Origin: Oceanispirochaeta sp963676905
GTDB lineage: Bacteria; Spirochaetota; Spirochaetia; DSM-2461
Length of the DNA: 64,000 bases
Reading direction: 5' to 3'
Assembly (NCBI GenBank): GCA_963676905.2
Contig: CAXXVE010000001.1
Coordinates: 434,001-498,000 of the forward strand
The notes under the pieces: model-generated
Told to the model about the DNA's origin: nothing
What the model saw: only the letters and a program-made list of their open reading frames with translations
Databases searched by the model: none
Part shown: positions 8,855 through 18,800 of the stretch, piece by piece
Numbering within the stretch: position 1 is the stretch's first letter
How the letters are laid out: each line of letters opens with the position of its first letter
Translations under genes and position numbers: made by a program

Positions 8855-9861
8855 TGATTATTCCTGAATTCGATAAGGCGGTCATGAAGATAATCATAGG
8901 CATCCTGACTGATTCCTTTGCCGGGACCTACAATCATGGGATATCCGTCCTTGAAAAGATCCCTCCACTCCTGATTATCAGATTCAGAGGGGGAGAGGAC
9001 AGTCAGATCATTATCGAGCATGACTCTCATTGCCTCTTCGTTAAGGCGGATGGTCTCCTCGTAGAACTCATTGGCCACAGACTCCATGGCAGCTTTGAAT
9101 TCCTCATGATACCTTGAGGGGATCTTTCTCCAGGCCCTGTCTGAAAGAACAATGCCGCCGATAACGGGGGCCATGGGCATGGGATTCATATACTTGGCAA
9201 AGGCAAACCACTGATAAGAAGCGGCAGCCATGGGAATCGAGTAGACCGAATCAATCATTCCGCTCTGAAGCCCCATAAGGTTGTCATTCATATTGAGAGG
9301 GATGACCTTGAAATTCAGAGCCTTGAAGGCATCGCTCATCTCCGGACTGTCGGGAGATACGGCGACTCTGGTTTTCCTCAGGTCGTCGGGTGTGAGAACT
9401 TCGGAACTTGAAAAGAAGTTGATCCATCCGGACTTGGACCAGACCATGACCTCAAAACCCTTCTCCCGGAACGATTCATTGTATTCGGGAATAATTTCTT
9501 CCATAACATAGTCGAGTTCCTCTTCTGTCTGGATAAGAAAGGGCAGACTGAAGACAAGGCTGTCAGGTACTATCTCTGTCATGCCCATATTTGTCAGAAC
9601 CGCCGCATCCAGCTGTCCGATTCTCATTTTCCTTACCATGTCGGCCTCGGAACCTGCTATCCCTCCGGGATAGATTTTCAGATTGACCCGTCCACCGCTG
9701 ATCTCCTTCCACTCCTGAGCCATTTTCTTAAGAGTTCTGTCCCATGAAGTGCCCTCAGGAAAGAGGCTGCCCAGTTTTATTGTCAGGGCAGAGAGAGAGG
9801 CGGAGGCTGCAAAAAACAGAATAAGTGTAAAAGAAACTACCTTTTTTACTTTAATATTCAT
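8851..9861 (-). CDS. TRAP transporter substrate-binding protein (TatP/DctP family)
   Basis: A 336-residue exported protein with a signal peptide (about residues 1-25, MNIKVKKVVSFTLILFFAAS then a small-residue cleavage region). The mature part is a DctP-family binding protein: LGSLFPEGTSWDRTLKKMA near its start, the GGIAGSEADMVRKMRIGQLDAA block, and the DDLRKTRVAV segment that contains the family's ligand-contacting arginine. The periplasmic protein captures the substrate and hands it to the fused membrane subunit. In T. pallidum, TatP binds the TPR lipoprotein TatT; tatT sits 46 bases upstream here, so the same complex is expected. The ligand is unknown; hydrophobic ligands were proposed for the Treponema system. 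Confidence 0.92.
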   Translation of the reverse strand: MNIKVKKVVSFTLILFFAASASLSALTIKLGSLFPEGTSWDRTLKKMAQEWKEISGGRVNLKIYPGGIAGSEADMVRKMRIGQLDAAVLTNMGMTEIVPDSLVFSLPFLIQTEEELDYVMEEIIPEYNESFREKGFEVMVWSKSGWINFFSSSEVLTPDDLRKTRVAVSPDSPEMSDAFKALNFKVIPLNMNDNLMGLQSGMIDSVYSIPMAAASYQWFAFAKYMNPMPMAPVIGGIVLSDRAWRKIPSRYHEEFKAAMESVANEFYEETIRLNEEAMRVMLDNDLTVLSPSESDNQEWRDLFKDGYPMIVGPGKGISQDAYDYLHDRLIEFRNNQ

Positions 9862-9907
9862 ACACTAACATTATATCCCTTTATCATATATAAACTTTAA
9901 TTATCTG

Positions 9908-10918
9908 TTAGAAATCCATCAAAAAGAAATCTTCCCGATGGTCAAGAAGCCACTGAGCCTTCTCCTGGTAGATGATAACCAGAAGCTGAGAATCCGGGTC
10001 CTCATAGGGATCGATGGAAAGGGCTCTGTTCAGCAGTGTCTCAAACTCCTTGTAGTTCTGCTTCTTTACCGAAAACCCGGTAGCCAGGGAGATATAGGTA
10101 GAGGGGTTCTTTCCGTCGGAGAGGTCAACTGCCCGGGCGAAATGGAAACGTGCCCGGTCCTCTTCACTCGAACCGACATTGAACTTGCTGTAGTATTCAG
10201 AGGCAAACTTGCCCGCTGTTTCGGGAGTGACTGCAAGGCCGTTATCGATTATTGATCTAGGGAGTGAGGCCCACAGGGTCAGCAGCAGATCATGTATGCT
10301 TCCGCTGCCATAGGACTCATCAAGTTCGAGAGCCCGGAAAAGAAAAGCCACGGGAATATTCACTGTATGTCCCAGATCCATATCAAAGGGATCACAGGAG
10401 AAGGCGCCCAGCCATCCCGCTGCGGCCCAGTAGAGAGCTCCGGCCTGGTCCTTCCCGGCCTCCTTGAGAAAACCGTCGGGGTTCATTGCAAGAAGCTGCT
10501 CACCGTCTTTTATCTCCAGATAGAGGCCTTCGAGGATATAGTTTCTTCCTCTCAGATACATCTTCTGAGCCCGTTTCAGCATCTTTTCCTGTTCCAGATA
10601 GTCGTCATCCTCGAGCATCGAGGCTGGAGTCTGGATAAATCCGTTGGCATACATGACAAAAGCCTTGCCCGCTGCCTGCCTCAGGGCGGCATCTTCGGGA
10701 TTCATATCCATCAGAAGCTCGTACATCTTGAGGGTAAACGGGAGGGCATCAGCAATCAGCTGGGGATCGTCGTCTCTTGTAAAAGCTCCGGAACCTGAAT
10801 CGGAAGAGAGCATGTCGGACAGCTTGTTCACAGCCATCTTCTCTATAGACCGGCAGGAACCAAACAAAAGGGGCATAATGAGCAGAAACGGAAAGAAATA
10901 ATAAATCCTCTTTTTCAT
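9908..10918 (-). CDS. TatT-like TPR lipoprotein of a TRAP transporter
   Basis: A 336-residue lipoprotein. The signal peptide ends in LLFGSC, with lipidated Cys22. The mature protein is alpha-helical and built of degenerate TPR-like hairpins. The region SGSGAFTRDDDPQLIADALP, followed by a Phe-Thr-Leu-Lys helix, strongly resembles T. pallidum TatT (Tp0956), which trimerises and docks TatP through its helical pore. It is the first gene of the operon tatT-tatP-tatQM-permease-TPR-orf77. The ATG at 10918 lies only 8 bases after a candidate -10 element and has no Shine-Dalgarno site, so the mRNA may be leaderless. It is anchored in the periplasmic face of a membrane and is thought to assist loading of ligands onto TatP. 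Confidence 0.9.
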   Translation of the reverse strand: MKKRIYYFFPFLLIMPLLFGSCRSIEKMAVNKLSDMLSSDSGSGAFTRDDDPQLIADALPFTLKMYELLMDMNPEDAALRQAAGKAFVMYANGFIQTPASMLEDDDYLEQEKMLKRAQKMYLRGRNYILEGLYLEIKDGEQLLAMNPDGFLKEAGKDQAGALYWAAAGWLGAFSCDPFDMDLGHTVNIPVAFLFRALELDESYGSGSIHDLLLTLWASLPRSIIDNGLAVTPETAGKFASEYYSKFNVGSSEEDRARFHFARAVDLSDGKNPSTYISLATGFSVKKQNYKEFETLLNRALSIDPYEDPDSQLLVIIYQEKAQWLLDHREDFFLMDF

Positions 10919-10926
10919 AAGTTAAC

Positions 10927-10953
10927 ACTATAAGAATATTTTTACTTAATCAA
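10927..10953 (-). promoter_or_regulatory. candidate promoter of the tatT operon
   Basis: On the minus strand, TTGATT (10948-10953) and TATAGT (10927-10932) are separated by 15 bases, and tatT's ATG follows 8 bases after the -10. The spacer is short, so the -35 assignment is weak while the -10 is good. Confidence 0.4.
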
Positions 10954-11015
10954 GAAAAAACCCGAATTCATATCGTGAACAATTAGTTCATTGAATAGTT
11001 TAAAGGCCTCAAAGA

Positions 11016-12155
11016 TCAACGGGAGGGAATATCACCCAGGATTTTCCTGTATACCGAGGGAGTTGGAAATTCTTCCAGACGAGAGAGGTCGACCCACTTC
11101 CAGCCATCTTCCATCTCTTTTCCATTTTTCAGGCTCCCCTGATCCTCCGTTCCCGCGGTAAACAGGGGCACTACATCCTCTGAACCGGATTTCAGACAGT
11201 ATACTTCCGGAGAGAGCTTCTCCTTCCAGGTTGTATAGAGGTGGACCCTCTCCTTCAGCATCAAAGGGGATGTGGAGGATGAAGCGGATTCCGTCCCGTC
11301 TTCAAGAAAGGGAGACAAAGCCGCGGAAACCCTCTTCTTTTCTGACAGGGGAAGAGAGGGAATAAACCAGAGCCCCTTGCCGATCCCTTCGGATCTGCGG
11401 GTCAGAAGTATCCTGCCATCCCGGATCAGTAAAAAGAGGCTGCTGCTCTTCTCTTTTATTTTTCTTTTTTTCGCTTCGGGAATCTCGGACTGAAGCCCCA
11501 GCTCCCGGCAGCGGCAGCTCTTTTTCAGTGGGCATAGAGTGCATTCGGGACTCCGGACCCTGCAGACCTGCTGCCCCAGCTGCATCAGAGCACAGTTGAA
11601 AGCGCCCGGCCTGTCCTGTGGAATCAGATTATCCAGCAGGGCCATAAGGGAGTCATCATCAGCCTTTCCGCTCCACTCTTTCTGAGCCAGAAGCCTCTGG
11701 CCTATACGCCTTACATTGGCGTCAAGGACGGGATAGGACTTTCCGAAAGCCAGAGAGAGAACCGCGCGGGCCGTGTAGTCCCCTATACCGGGAATCTTAA
11801 GGAGCGCCTTATAGTCATAGGGAAGGCGGGAACTGTGATTCTCCTTAAGATAGACAGCTCCCTTTCTGAGGTTTCTGGCTCTGGAGTAGTATCCCAGCCC
11901 CTCCCAGGCCTTGAGAACGGACTGCTCATCGGCGGCGGCCAGAGCGTCCACCGAGGGGAAGAGGTCCATCCAGCGCTTGAAGTGCTCAATAGCGGCGGTT
12001 ACAACTGTCTGCTGAAGCATTATCTCTGAGATCCACACCCTGTAAGGGGTGGGATTATCTCCCCAGGGATAGCTGATGCCCTTTTCGGCAAACCAGTCCA
12101 GCAGAGACGAGACTTCCTTCCCGGAAAGCAGACTTTCAGTAGAAAAATCAGCCAT
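11016..12155 (-). CDS. mutY: A/G-specific adenine DNA glycosylase MutY
   Basis: A 379-residue base-excision repair enzyme that removes adenine mispaired with 8-oxoguanine or G. The HhH-GPD catalytic domain has Glu44 in SEIMLQQT, the helix-hairpin-helix LLKIPGIGDYTARA (118-131) and the catalytic Asp145 in VLDANVRR. Cys198, Cys205, Cys208 and Cys214 form the C-x6-C-x2-C-x5-C motif for the 4Fe-4S cluster. The C-terminal part (about 230-375) is a NUDIX-like 8-oxoG recognition domain containing LTRRSEGIGKGLW. The length is normal for MutY. Its start overlaps the 3' end of the pseudouridine synthase gene by 8 bases, indicating a two-gene operon. Confidence 0.96.
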   Translation of the reverse strand: MADFSTESLLSGKEVSSLLDWFAEKGISYPWGDNPTPYRVWISEIMLQQTVVTAAIEHFKRWMDLFPSVDALAAADEQSVLKAWEGLGYYSRARNLRKGAVYLKENHSSRLPYDYKALLKIPGIGDYTARAVLSLAFGKSYPVLDANVRRIGQRLLAQKEWSGKADDDSLMALLDNLIPQDRPGAFNCALMQLGQQVCRVRSPECTLCPLKKSCRCRELGLQSEIPEAKKRKIKEKSSSLFLLIRDGRILLTRRSEGIGKGLWFIPSLPLSEKKRVSAALSPFLEDGTESASSSTSPLMLKERVHLYTTWKEKLSPEVYCLKSGSEDVVPLFTAGTEDQGSLKNGKEMEDGWKWVDLSRLEEFPTPSVYRKILGDIPSR

Positions 12156-12885
12156 TGGTCCGGCTTTCTCCCCGCTCTACGGCCTCTTCAAGGTCCTGCC
12201 AGAGTACATCTGTACGGGGAACCGGGGCGCAGGCATCAACAGGTTCGCCGCTCACAGGGTGAATAAACTGAACCCTCCGTGCATGCAGATGAATGCCTCC
12301 GCCGGGGTTGGAACGTTTTGCCCCGTACTTCAGATCACCCTTGATGGGCCAGCCCCTTCCGGAAAGCTGAGCCCGAATCTGATGGTGGCGCCCTGTTTCA
12401 AGGTCCACTTCAGCAAGGACATAGTTCTTTGAACGGCAGATAACCTTATATGAGAGTATGGCCTTCTTGGCATCCCTTCTGTCGGGTTTTGAAATATAAG
12501 AACGGTTTTTCTTTTTGTCACGCCAGAGATAATCTGTCAGCCTGGCCTCCTCTTCGGAGGGAGATCCTTCCAGTACGGCCCAGTAGCTCTTGCGGACTTC
12601 GTGGTCTCTGAAGAGCTTGTTCATCCTTGAAAGGGCTTTTGAGGTCTTGGCGAATACAACAATGCCGCTGGTGGGACGGTCCAGACGATGAGTGATGCCG
12701 AGGAAGACATTTCCCGGCTTTTTGTCCCGTTTTTTTATGTATGCCTGAACGGTTTCAGCCAGGGTTTCATCCCCGGTTTTGTCTCCCTGAACAATTTCGG
12801 AGCAGAGTTTATTTACAATGATTATATGATTGTCCTCATAGAGGACTCTGCTGCTGTCCATCTCGTTTATCATGGCCGCAAGCAT
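12148..12885 (-). CDS. RluA-family pseudouridine synthase without S4 domain
   Basis: A 245-residue RNA pseudouridine synthase. The signature HRLDRPTSGIVVFAKTSKA is present at about residues 66-84, with the catalytic Asp69. The later ETGRHHQIRAQL and GDLKYGA motifs of the RluA fold are also there. There is no N-terminal S4 RNA-binding domain, as in RluA/TruC-type members. The target uridine in rRNA or tRNA cannot be assigned. The start is uncertain: ATG at 12885, 12873 and 12861 are all in frame and none has a clear ribosome-binding site. The gene is transcribed together with mutY and diverges from the small ORF at 12972. Confidence 0.9.
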   Translation of the reverse strand: MLAAMINEMDSSRVLYEDNHIIIVNKLCSEIVQGDKTGDETLAETVQAYIKKRDKKPGNVFLGITHRLDRPTSGIVVFAKTSKALSRMNKLFRDHEVRKSYWAVLEGSPSEEEARLTDYLWRDKKKNRSYISKPDRRDAKKAILSYKVICRSKNYVLAEVDLETGRHHQIRAQLSGRGWPIKGDLKYGAKRSNPGGGIHLHARRVQFIHPVSGEPVDACAPVPRTDVLWQDLEEAVERGESRTNG

Positions 12886-12971
12886 AGCATGGATATTCTT
12901 AAAATGTCTGCTGTGGAAGGTCCCGAATCAAATGATTGGATAAAGTAGTTGGGCGGTGTTATTTTATAGAT

Positions 12972-13223
12972 GTGAACAATGAAGAAAAAAGAGATGACAG
13001 GCTCAAAGAACTGGAAGAGCTGCTTACCAAGAAAAAGAAACGGGGTAATCAGCTCTACTGGATAAAATACAATCCAGCCTCGGACTTTGATTATGATATC
13101 AAGGATGCCACCGAGGACATAACATGGATGATTTATGAAATTAGGAGGCTGAGAGAGGAGAATGAACAGTTTAGAGAGTTCATAGACTCCTACAGAAAGG
13201 AACTCAGCCAGGAAATAGACTGA
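12972..13223 (+). CDS. small charged coiled-coil protein, unknown function
   Basis: About 83 residues from GTG at 12972 (95 if the in-frame TTG at 12936 is used; neither has a clear ribosome-binding site). It is highly charged, with a heptad-like helix at the start (residues rich in Lys, Arg, Asp, Glu and Leu, KRDDRLKELEELLTKKKKR) and another at the end. The middle has YWIKYNPASDFDYD. No known domain is recognised. It is divergent from the RluA-type gene and convergent with the YchJ gene, with strong hairpins after its stop. Codon use looks ordinary for this genome, supporting a real gene. Confidence 0.6.
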   Translation: MNNEEKRDDRLKELEELLTKKKKRGNQLYWIKYNPASDFDYDIKDATEDITWMIYEIRRLREENEQFREFIDSYRKELSQEID

Positions 13224-13230
13224 TTCCCCT

Positions 13231-13282
13231 CAAGGCCCCGGGCCTTGAAAATACACCGGAGTGCTGCGGAGAGCACTCCGGT
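13231..13282. other. two tandem perfect hairpins between convergent genes
   Basis: The first is the palindrome CAAGGCCCCGGGCCTTG (13231-13247). The second pairs ACCGGAGTGCT (13255-13265) with AGCACTCCGGT (13272-13282) over a six-base loop. They lie between the stops of the small plus-strand gene and the YchJ gene and probably end transcription of one or both, although only the minus strand has a short T-rich tract after the second. The second hairpin belongs to a three-copy family (see 23778 and 23841). Confidence 0.55.
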
Positions 13283-13307
13283 AGAATGAAGCGAAACCGG
13301 ATAAATC

Positions 13308-13793
13308 TTATCCGCAGCACTTCTTGTATTTTTTACCTGAACCGCAGGGACAGGGATCGTTCCGGCCGACCTTGGGCTCATCCCGGTGGATGGGCTTATT
13401 CACTTCCTGACCCTCCAGAAAGATCCACTTGCCGTCCTTTTTACCGAACTTGCTGATTTCATGGTGTGTATAGCGGGCTCTGTCGGTCATATAATGGGCC
13501 TTGAACTCAACAACACCTGTATCATCGGACTCTCCGCCCTTGGTGGTATTAATAATTTCAAGTCCCTGCCATTCAGAACTGCTGGCCCACTCTTCGGTTG
13601 CCTTTCTGGACTCTTCACGGTCCTTGGGATCAACCTCATGGGTATCCATGATGAAATCAATCTCGCCCATGGCATAGGCTGTATAGCGGGCTCTCATAAG
13701 CTTTTCCGCTGTGGGGACGGGGATTCCGTCTTTAATATAAAGGGAGCAGCACTTTTCGTAGTCAAGACCGCTTCCGCATGGACACTCTGCCAT
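13308..13793 (-). CDS. YchJ-family protein with N- and C-terminal SEC-C motifs
   Basis: A 161-residue protein of the YchJ (UPF0225) family. It opens with the zinc-binding SEC-C motif CPCGSGLDYEKCC (residues 4-16) and closes with a second, CPCGSGKKYKKCC (about 148-160). Between them is an NTF2-like/YchJ domain with RARYTAYAMGEIDFIMDTHEVDP. SEC-C motifs bind Zn through C-x-C...CC/CH and, in SecA, contact SecB and the ribosome; the function of YchJ itself is not established. The gene is single, with hairpins at 13255-13282 just after its stop. Confidence 0.9.
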   Translation of the reverse strand: MAECPCGSGLDYEKCCSLYIKDGIPVPTAEKLMRARYTAYAMGEIDFIMDTHEVDPKDREESRKATEEWASSSEWQGLEIINTTKGGESDDTGVVEFKAHYMTDRARYTHHEISKFGKKDGKWIFLEGQEVNKPIHRDEPKVGRNDPCPCGSGKKYKKCCG

Positions 13794-13876
13794 TTCAAAC
13801 TCCTTATCACCGGCGCTTTTCCCTCTGGGAGGCTGCGCCGCAGCATCAGCATACTATCACAATTGCATGAAATCTG

Positions 13877-15808
13877 TCAGGTCTGAATCATAAAATCACG
13901 GATACCCGACAATCTTCTTACACCTCTGGAAAGGCAGAGTTCCAGTTCACTCTGTTCTCCATAGAGGATGACACCCTCTCTGGCCCTTGTAATACCTGTA
14001 TACAGGATCTCCCTGGACAGGAGACGGTCCGAACCTTCTGGCACAAGGACATAGACATAACGGAACTCGGAGCCCTGGCTCTTATGGATTGTCACGGCAT
14101 AGGCGGTTTCCAGATCCGTAAGCAGCGGCAGGGGGATGAGCCTGTAGTTTTCGGCACTGTCCTCAAAACAGACAAAAAAACCGTCATCAAAGCGGAACAC
14201 AACTCCCCTGTCACCGTTGTAGAGCCCCCGTTCATAGTCATTCCGGGTCACAATGACCGGTCTGCCGTGGAAGGAATCGGGGCTTTTGGGAGAAAGGAGT
14301 TCACTCATACCCTTATTGATCATTCTGGTTCCGTAGAGCCCTTTTTTTGTGGGAGAGAGGACCGAAAGATTCCGGAAGACCTCAAAGGCCCTGTCAATTT
14401 CTCCAGTCATCTCCTTCCACCCTTTCGACGGAACAGGAAAGGAGGAGGCTGGAGCAGGAATATTCAACTTTTCAAGCAGCCCGCTCACCTCATCAAGCAG
14501 AGCCCTGTAGCCGGGAAGAGATCCGCTCTTGACCCATCCTGAATGACTTTTCAGGGCATCATCGATACTGATTTTCCGTTGGGGATCATCGAGGAAGGCA
14601 GCAAAGCCCCGGTTGTCCTGGTTGATGACCATATAGGAAGCTTCAAGTATGGCTCCGCTGTTCCTGTGAACCCTGGTCAGGGATACGACTCTGCCGTTCA
14701 GGCGCTGACTTTCACTGTCCGACAGGTAAAGCAGATCTGAAAGAAGAGCTCCCGATTCAACCGAGGGCAGCTGATCCCGGTCTCCTACAAGCAGAAGCCT
14801 GGCTGTGGGCTTGAGAGCCTTCAGAATCATGGTCATCAGATTCAGATCCACCATGGAAGCCTCATCCACCACAAGAATATCGGCATGAAGGTTCCGTCTT
14901 TCATTAAATGCTGCCGGGGCTCCCGGACGGAGGCCCAGAACCTTGTGGATTGTCTGTGCCGGATGGATAAAGGCCGATTTCAGCTTCTCATCCTGCAGAA
15001 GGAGATCCATACTCTCCATCATCCGTTTGGAAGCACGTCCGGTTGGAGCGCAGAGGCGCACCTCGGGAAGATCTGTAAAGGTTTCAAGGTAAATCTTCAG
15101 AAGACCCGAAAGAATCGTCGTCTTACCCGTTCCCGGCCCTCCGGTAATTATAGAGAGTCTGGACCGGCTGAGTATCCGTGCAGCCTTCAGAGTATCCCCG
15201 GAAAGAGGCATGGGGGCAGAGCCTTTCAGAGACTCATAGACCTCTGCAAGCGCCGCTTCCCGCTTCGGTTCAGGGGGCAGCTGAAAGTCATCGTCTGTAA
15301 AAGTTTTGAGGACTCTCAGGAACTCCCCCTCAAAACGTTGTTTTTTAAGCAGGTAGAAGTAGCTGCAGTCCGGTGAACAGAGAACAGGAACCCGGGGCTG
15401 TGCCTCATTTCCCGGTTTGAGTTCTCCGAACAGGCGGGGATTGGAGGCAATAAGTTCGGGAAGAGATCCGGACATCTCTTCCGCCTTGCCGTACGCTTCT
15501 GCTGCCCAGAGGGGAAAGTCTTTTTCGATGTCTTCCCTTGAAATTCTGATATGCCCCCGGGAGCTCAGCTCCAGAAGATAAAGAAGGAGCCACCGAAGTT
15601 CCTCCCTCCGCTCATCTCCGAACTTGTCTGCCATAAACTCGGCGCTCTGTATCCAGAGAGCCTCAGCACCAGTCTTCCATGACTGCCTGAAAAAGCCGTC
15701 CGCTTCACCGGCAGGTTTTATTCTTTTCATAAGAGCGGCGGGCTGATCCTCTCTAATGGACTTCAGTTCAAGAAATCGCTGCACCGCCTTTGTCCGGCTC
15801 CGGTTCAT
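13877..15808 (-). CDS. recD: RecBCD enzyme subunit RecD (5'-3' helicase)
   Basis: A 643-residue SF1B helicase. It has a Walker A, GGPGTGKT (223-230), a DEAS box in VVDEASMVDL, the late motif AVTIHKSQGSEF and motif VI YTGITRAREG. An N-terminal domain of about 200 residues precedes the motor, as in RecD that interacts with RecC. RecD is the fast 5'-3' motor of the RecBCD helicase-nuclease, which processes double-strand breaks for recombination and degrades foreign linear DNA. The gene overlaps the recB stop by four bases (ATGA) and ends the recC-recB-recD operon. Confidence 0.95.
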   Translation of the reverse strand: MNRSRTKAVQRFLELKSIREDQPAALMKRIKPAGEADGFFRQSWKTGAEALWIQSAEFMADKFGDERREELRWLLLYLLELSSRGHIRISREDIEKDFPLWAAEAYGKAEEMSGSLPELIASNPRLFGELKPGNEAQPRVPVLCSPDCSYFYLLKKQRFEGEFLRVLKTFTDDDFQLPPEPKREAALAEVYESLKGSAPMPLSGDTLKAARILSRSRLSIITGGPGTGKTTILSGLLKIYLETFTDLPEVRLCAPTGRASKRMMESMDLLLQDEKLKSAFIHPAQTIHKVLGLRPGAPAAFNERRNLHADILVVDEASMVDLNLMTMILKALKPTARLLLVGDRDQLPSVESGALLSDLLYLSDSESQRLNGRVVSLTRVHRNSGAILEASYMVINQDNRGFAAFLDDPQRKISIDDALKSHSGWVKSGSLPGYRALLDEVSGLLEKLNIPAPASSFPVPSKGWKEMTGEIDRAFEVFRNLSVLSPTKKGLYGTRMINKGMSELLSPKSPDSFHGRPVIVTRNDYERGLYNGDRGVVFRFDDGFFVCFEDSAENYRLIPLPLLTDLETAYAVTIHKSQGSEFRYVYVLVPEGSDRLLSREILYTGITRAREGVILYGEQSELELCLSRGVRRLSGIRDFMIQT

Positions 15809-18800
15809 GAGTTACCCTCCCCCATCAGATTCAAAACGTCGGTTTCAGAGGGCCTTACAAAGTGGACCCCGTTGCCTGAGTCCCGGCCCATTCCCCTTAC
15901 AAAGAAGTAATAGATGCCGCCGAACTCCTTCTCATAATCGAAGCCTGGGTTGAGGGAGAGCATGTAGCGCCTGAGAGCATGTGCATAGATCATGGCCTGA
16001 AGGTCATATCGGTTGAGAGCCATTGTCCTTTTAAGGTTTGCTGGCGAGTAGTCCGAAAGAACGCCTTTCCCCGGAGGGACCGTCGTCTTCCAGTCGGCGA
16101 TATAGAGTCTGCCGTCCTTTTCAAAAATAAGGTCAATAAAACCCTTGAGGTAGCCCTTGTCAATGGCGGCCTGCCAGTCCTCAAGACTCATTGTTCCGGG
16201 CGTGGTGGTCATTAGGAATTCAAGCTCATGTTTCCGCTGCTCGGGACTCAGATCCCGCAGCGGTCCCACCGGCTCAAGTGGAGTGTTCAGGACATTTTGC
16301 ACCATTTCACAGAGGGGGGCCTTGTTCTCCTTCCACCAGTTCTGGTCAAAGAATCTGACAGCCCGGTCCTCAATAAATGAGAAGATGTCCGAGGGTCCTG
16401 AATATCCCTCCTCTTCAAGCCAGTCCGACAGAGGGCGGGAGGCCCAGGAGTAGTCGATCTCCTCCAGGATGCAGTGAACAAGGTTTCCGAAGACCGCTCC
16501 CCTTGTGAGTGCCAGAGCGCCAGTGAGCTCTTCGCTGTCGGGGCTCTCCTCCTGGCTGTCCCTGTCGGCGTCATCTTCCGGATGGACCGAATCGTGTACA
16601 TCGGAGGTGAGAGAGGAGAAACTGACGACCCTTGTGATTCTCCTTCCGAACTGATCCTCTGCCGTCTTGCGGGCAAGAGTCAGGGGCTGAGGCGCCTCTT
16701 CAGTCCCTGAAAAAGAAGCAAGAGCACCCGGATCGGGATTATCTGTCCTGTAGTTAAAGATCTGCCGGCGTCCTGATGCCAGAGATGAGAGTGCGTCAGA
16801 GATTCTGTCATTGAAGACCCGCTTTTTGGCTCCAGCTGTATTCAGGGGCGCCTTAAGCTTCTTGAAATTATCACTCCTGACGGCATGAACCGGCCAGATA
16901 TCCTTAAGGCTTTCTGCCTCAAAAAGCTCATCCTCCTCAAGAACAAGGTCATCCCCGCCCAGAGCAGCATAGATAGTCGTAAGATATGTAAAATCACCTT
17001 CGGGAAACCAGGGCATGTAGAGAAGGGAGGATGCTCTGGTCAGAGAAACGTAATAGAGCCTCTTACGCTCCTCCCAGGCTGACAGATCAGCCTTCTTCCT
17101 GTTTTTTTTCGTCTTCAGATAGTCGCGGTAGCGTTTTCTGTCCCAGTAGTAATCCAGGGGCTCTCCGTCTCTGGTTGTCACACCGCTCTTGTCGGCACCG
17201 AAGAAAAAGACAATGGGGAATTCCAGTCCCTTACTGGCATGATGGGTCAGAATCTGCACGGCCTGACCGTCCTGGTCCAGGCGGACCTGTCTTTCATCAC
17301 CATCTTCAGGACTGTTTTTCATCTGCAGATAGTGATCATAGAGCTCACCCATATCAAGGGAGCGCTGTTTCTGTTCTCCATGAAAGATCTCTGCAAGATG
17401 GGTTAGATTGGTTGAGCTTCTCAGCCCTTCTGCCCGCTTCAGGAGTCTGTTCCGCCAGCTCCCCTGACCGTTCATAAATGATAGAGGAAGTTCCTCCTCA
17501 AAAAAGCTCCTGAAAAACCCTATCAGGTCTCCCCGGTTACAGAGTTCTCTTGAGTTCTGAAGATAAAGGAGATACTCCTGATAACTGTCCCCCTCCTGAA
17601 GAATCTGAACATCTTCACTGCTCAGGTCAAAGGCGGATGTCATCAGCAGGGCCAGGGATGCACTTTTACTGTCCGGGTAGGCAAGGGCATTGAGAAGAGA
17701 ACCGAAGACTTCAGCATCCCGGCTCTCAATAATCTTTCTGTCTGAAAAGATAACAGAAGAAATTCCCTCTTCCGACAGATGTTTCTGAATATCCTGGCAG
17801 ACAGCATTGCTCTCGGCAAGAAAGGCAATATCACCGGGCTGAATCACCCTGGGGACTCCATTCAACTCGAAACGGCATCCCCCCTTCAATATACAGGCTG
17901 TCTCCCTGACTGCCCACTCCATCCAGGCTTCCTGAAGTTTGCTTTTATTTGCAGTTTTATTGTCTTCGGCATCAATATTAATTTCACAGAGCTGGACTGC
18001 TCCAAGGGGCTGCCCCTGAGAGTCAACTACACCGGGGGCAGTTTCATTTCCAGATTCAACAGGGGTGAAGGAGACATCTGTACATCCGTCGATCTTATAG
18101 GAAAAAACCCTGTCGAAAATAAGATTACAGGCTTCCACAAGCTCTTTCCGGGAACGGTAATTTGTGGAAAGGGAGTAGCTGTTTTCATCGGAGACGGAAC
18201 TGCAGGCCTCCTTATAGACCTCCAGGTCGGCTCCCCTGAAGCCGTAGATAGACTGCTTGGGATCTCCAATCAGAAAATAATTATGGCCGGGACTGTCAAA
18301 AAGAGTACTGAAAATGGACCACTGTTTCTTATCAGTATCCTGAAACTCATCGACAAGAACTACCTGATACTGACTCCGGAGAACTTCAACCAGAGGACCC
18401 TTCCGGTCTTTTTCAAGAAGATCGGCCAGAATACCGATCAGATCGGAGAAGTCCATGGCTCCACGGAGCCTCTTCTTTTTCTGAATAACATCTACAGCAC
18501 GGTCCAGAAGCTCTTTCAGAAAGGAGAATCCAAGGGTCTTGTCATAGATGGTCCTGCTGACATCATCCGGGTCCAGTAGAGGAGACAAGGCTTCAAAAAG
18601 ATCATCAACAGCCCTGCAAAGGTCTATGTCCTCATCCAGTTCAGGGAGCTTGTCCACTCTTTTTGCTTCTGAAAGGAATTCGATTTTTCCGAGAAGGCCG
18701 CTCTCTACAAACTGAGTGAGCCATTCACCGAGGCCTTCAGCCGGGGCAAGAGAATCCCAGGCTTTTACAGCATTGGCCGCTGTTCTCTGGTCGTTCCTTA

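Noticed and set aside
17779..18579. 266-codon plus-strand frame inside recB
   Set aside because: It is antisense to a conserved RecB region, with no start signals.
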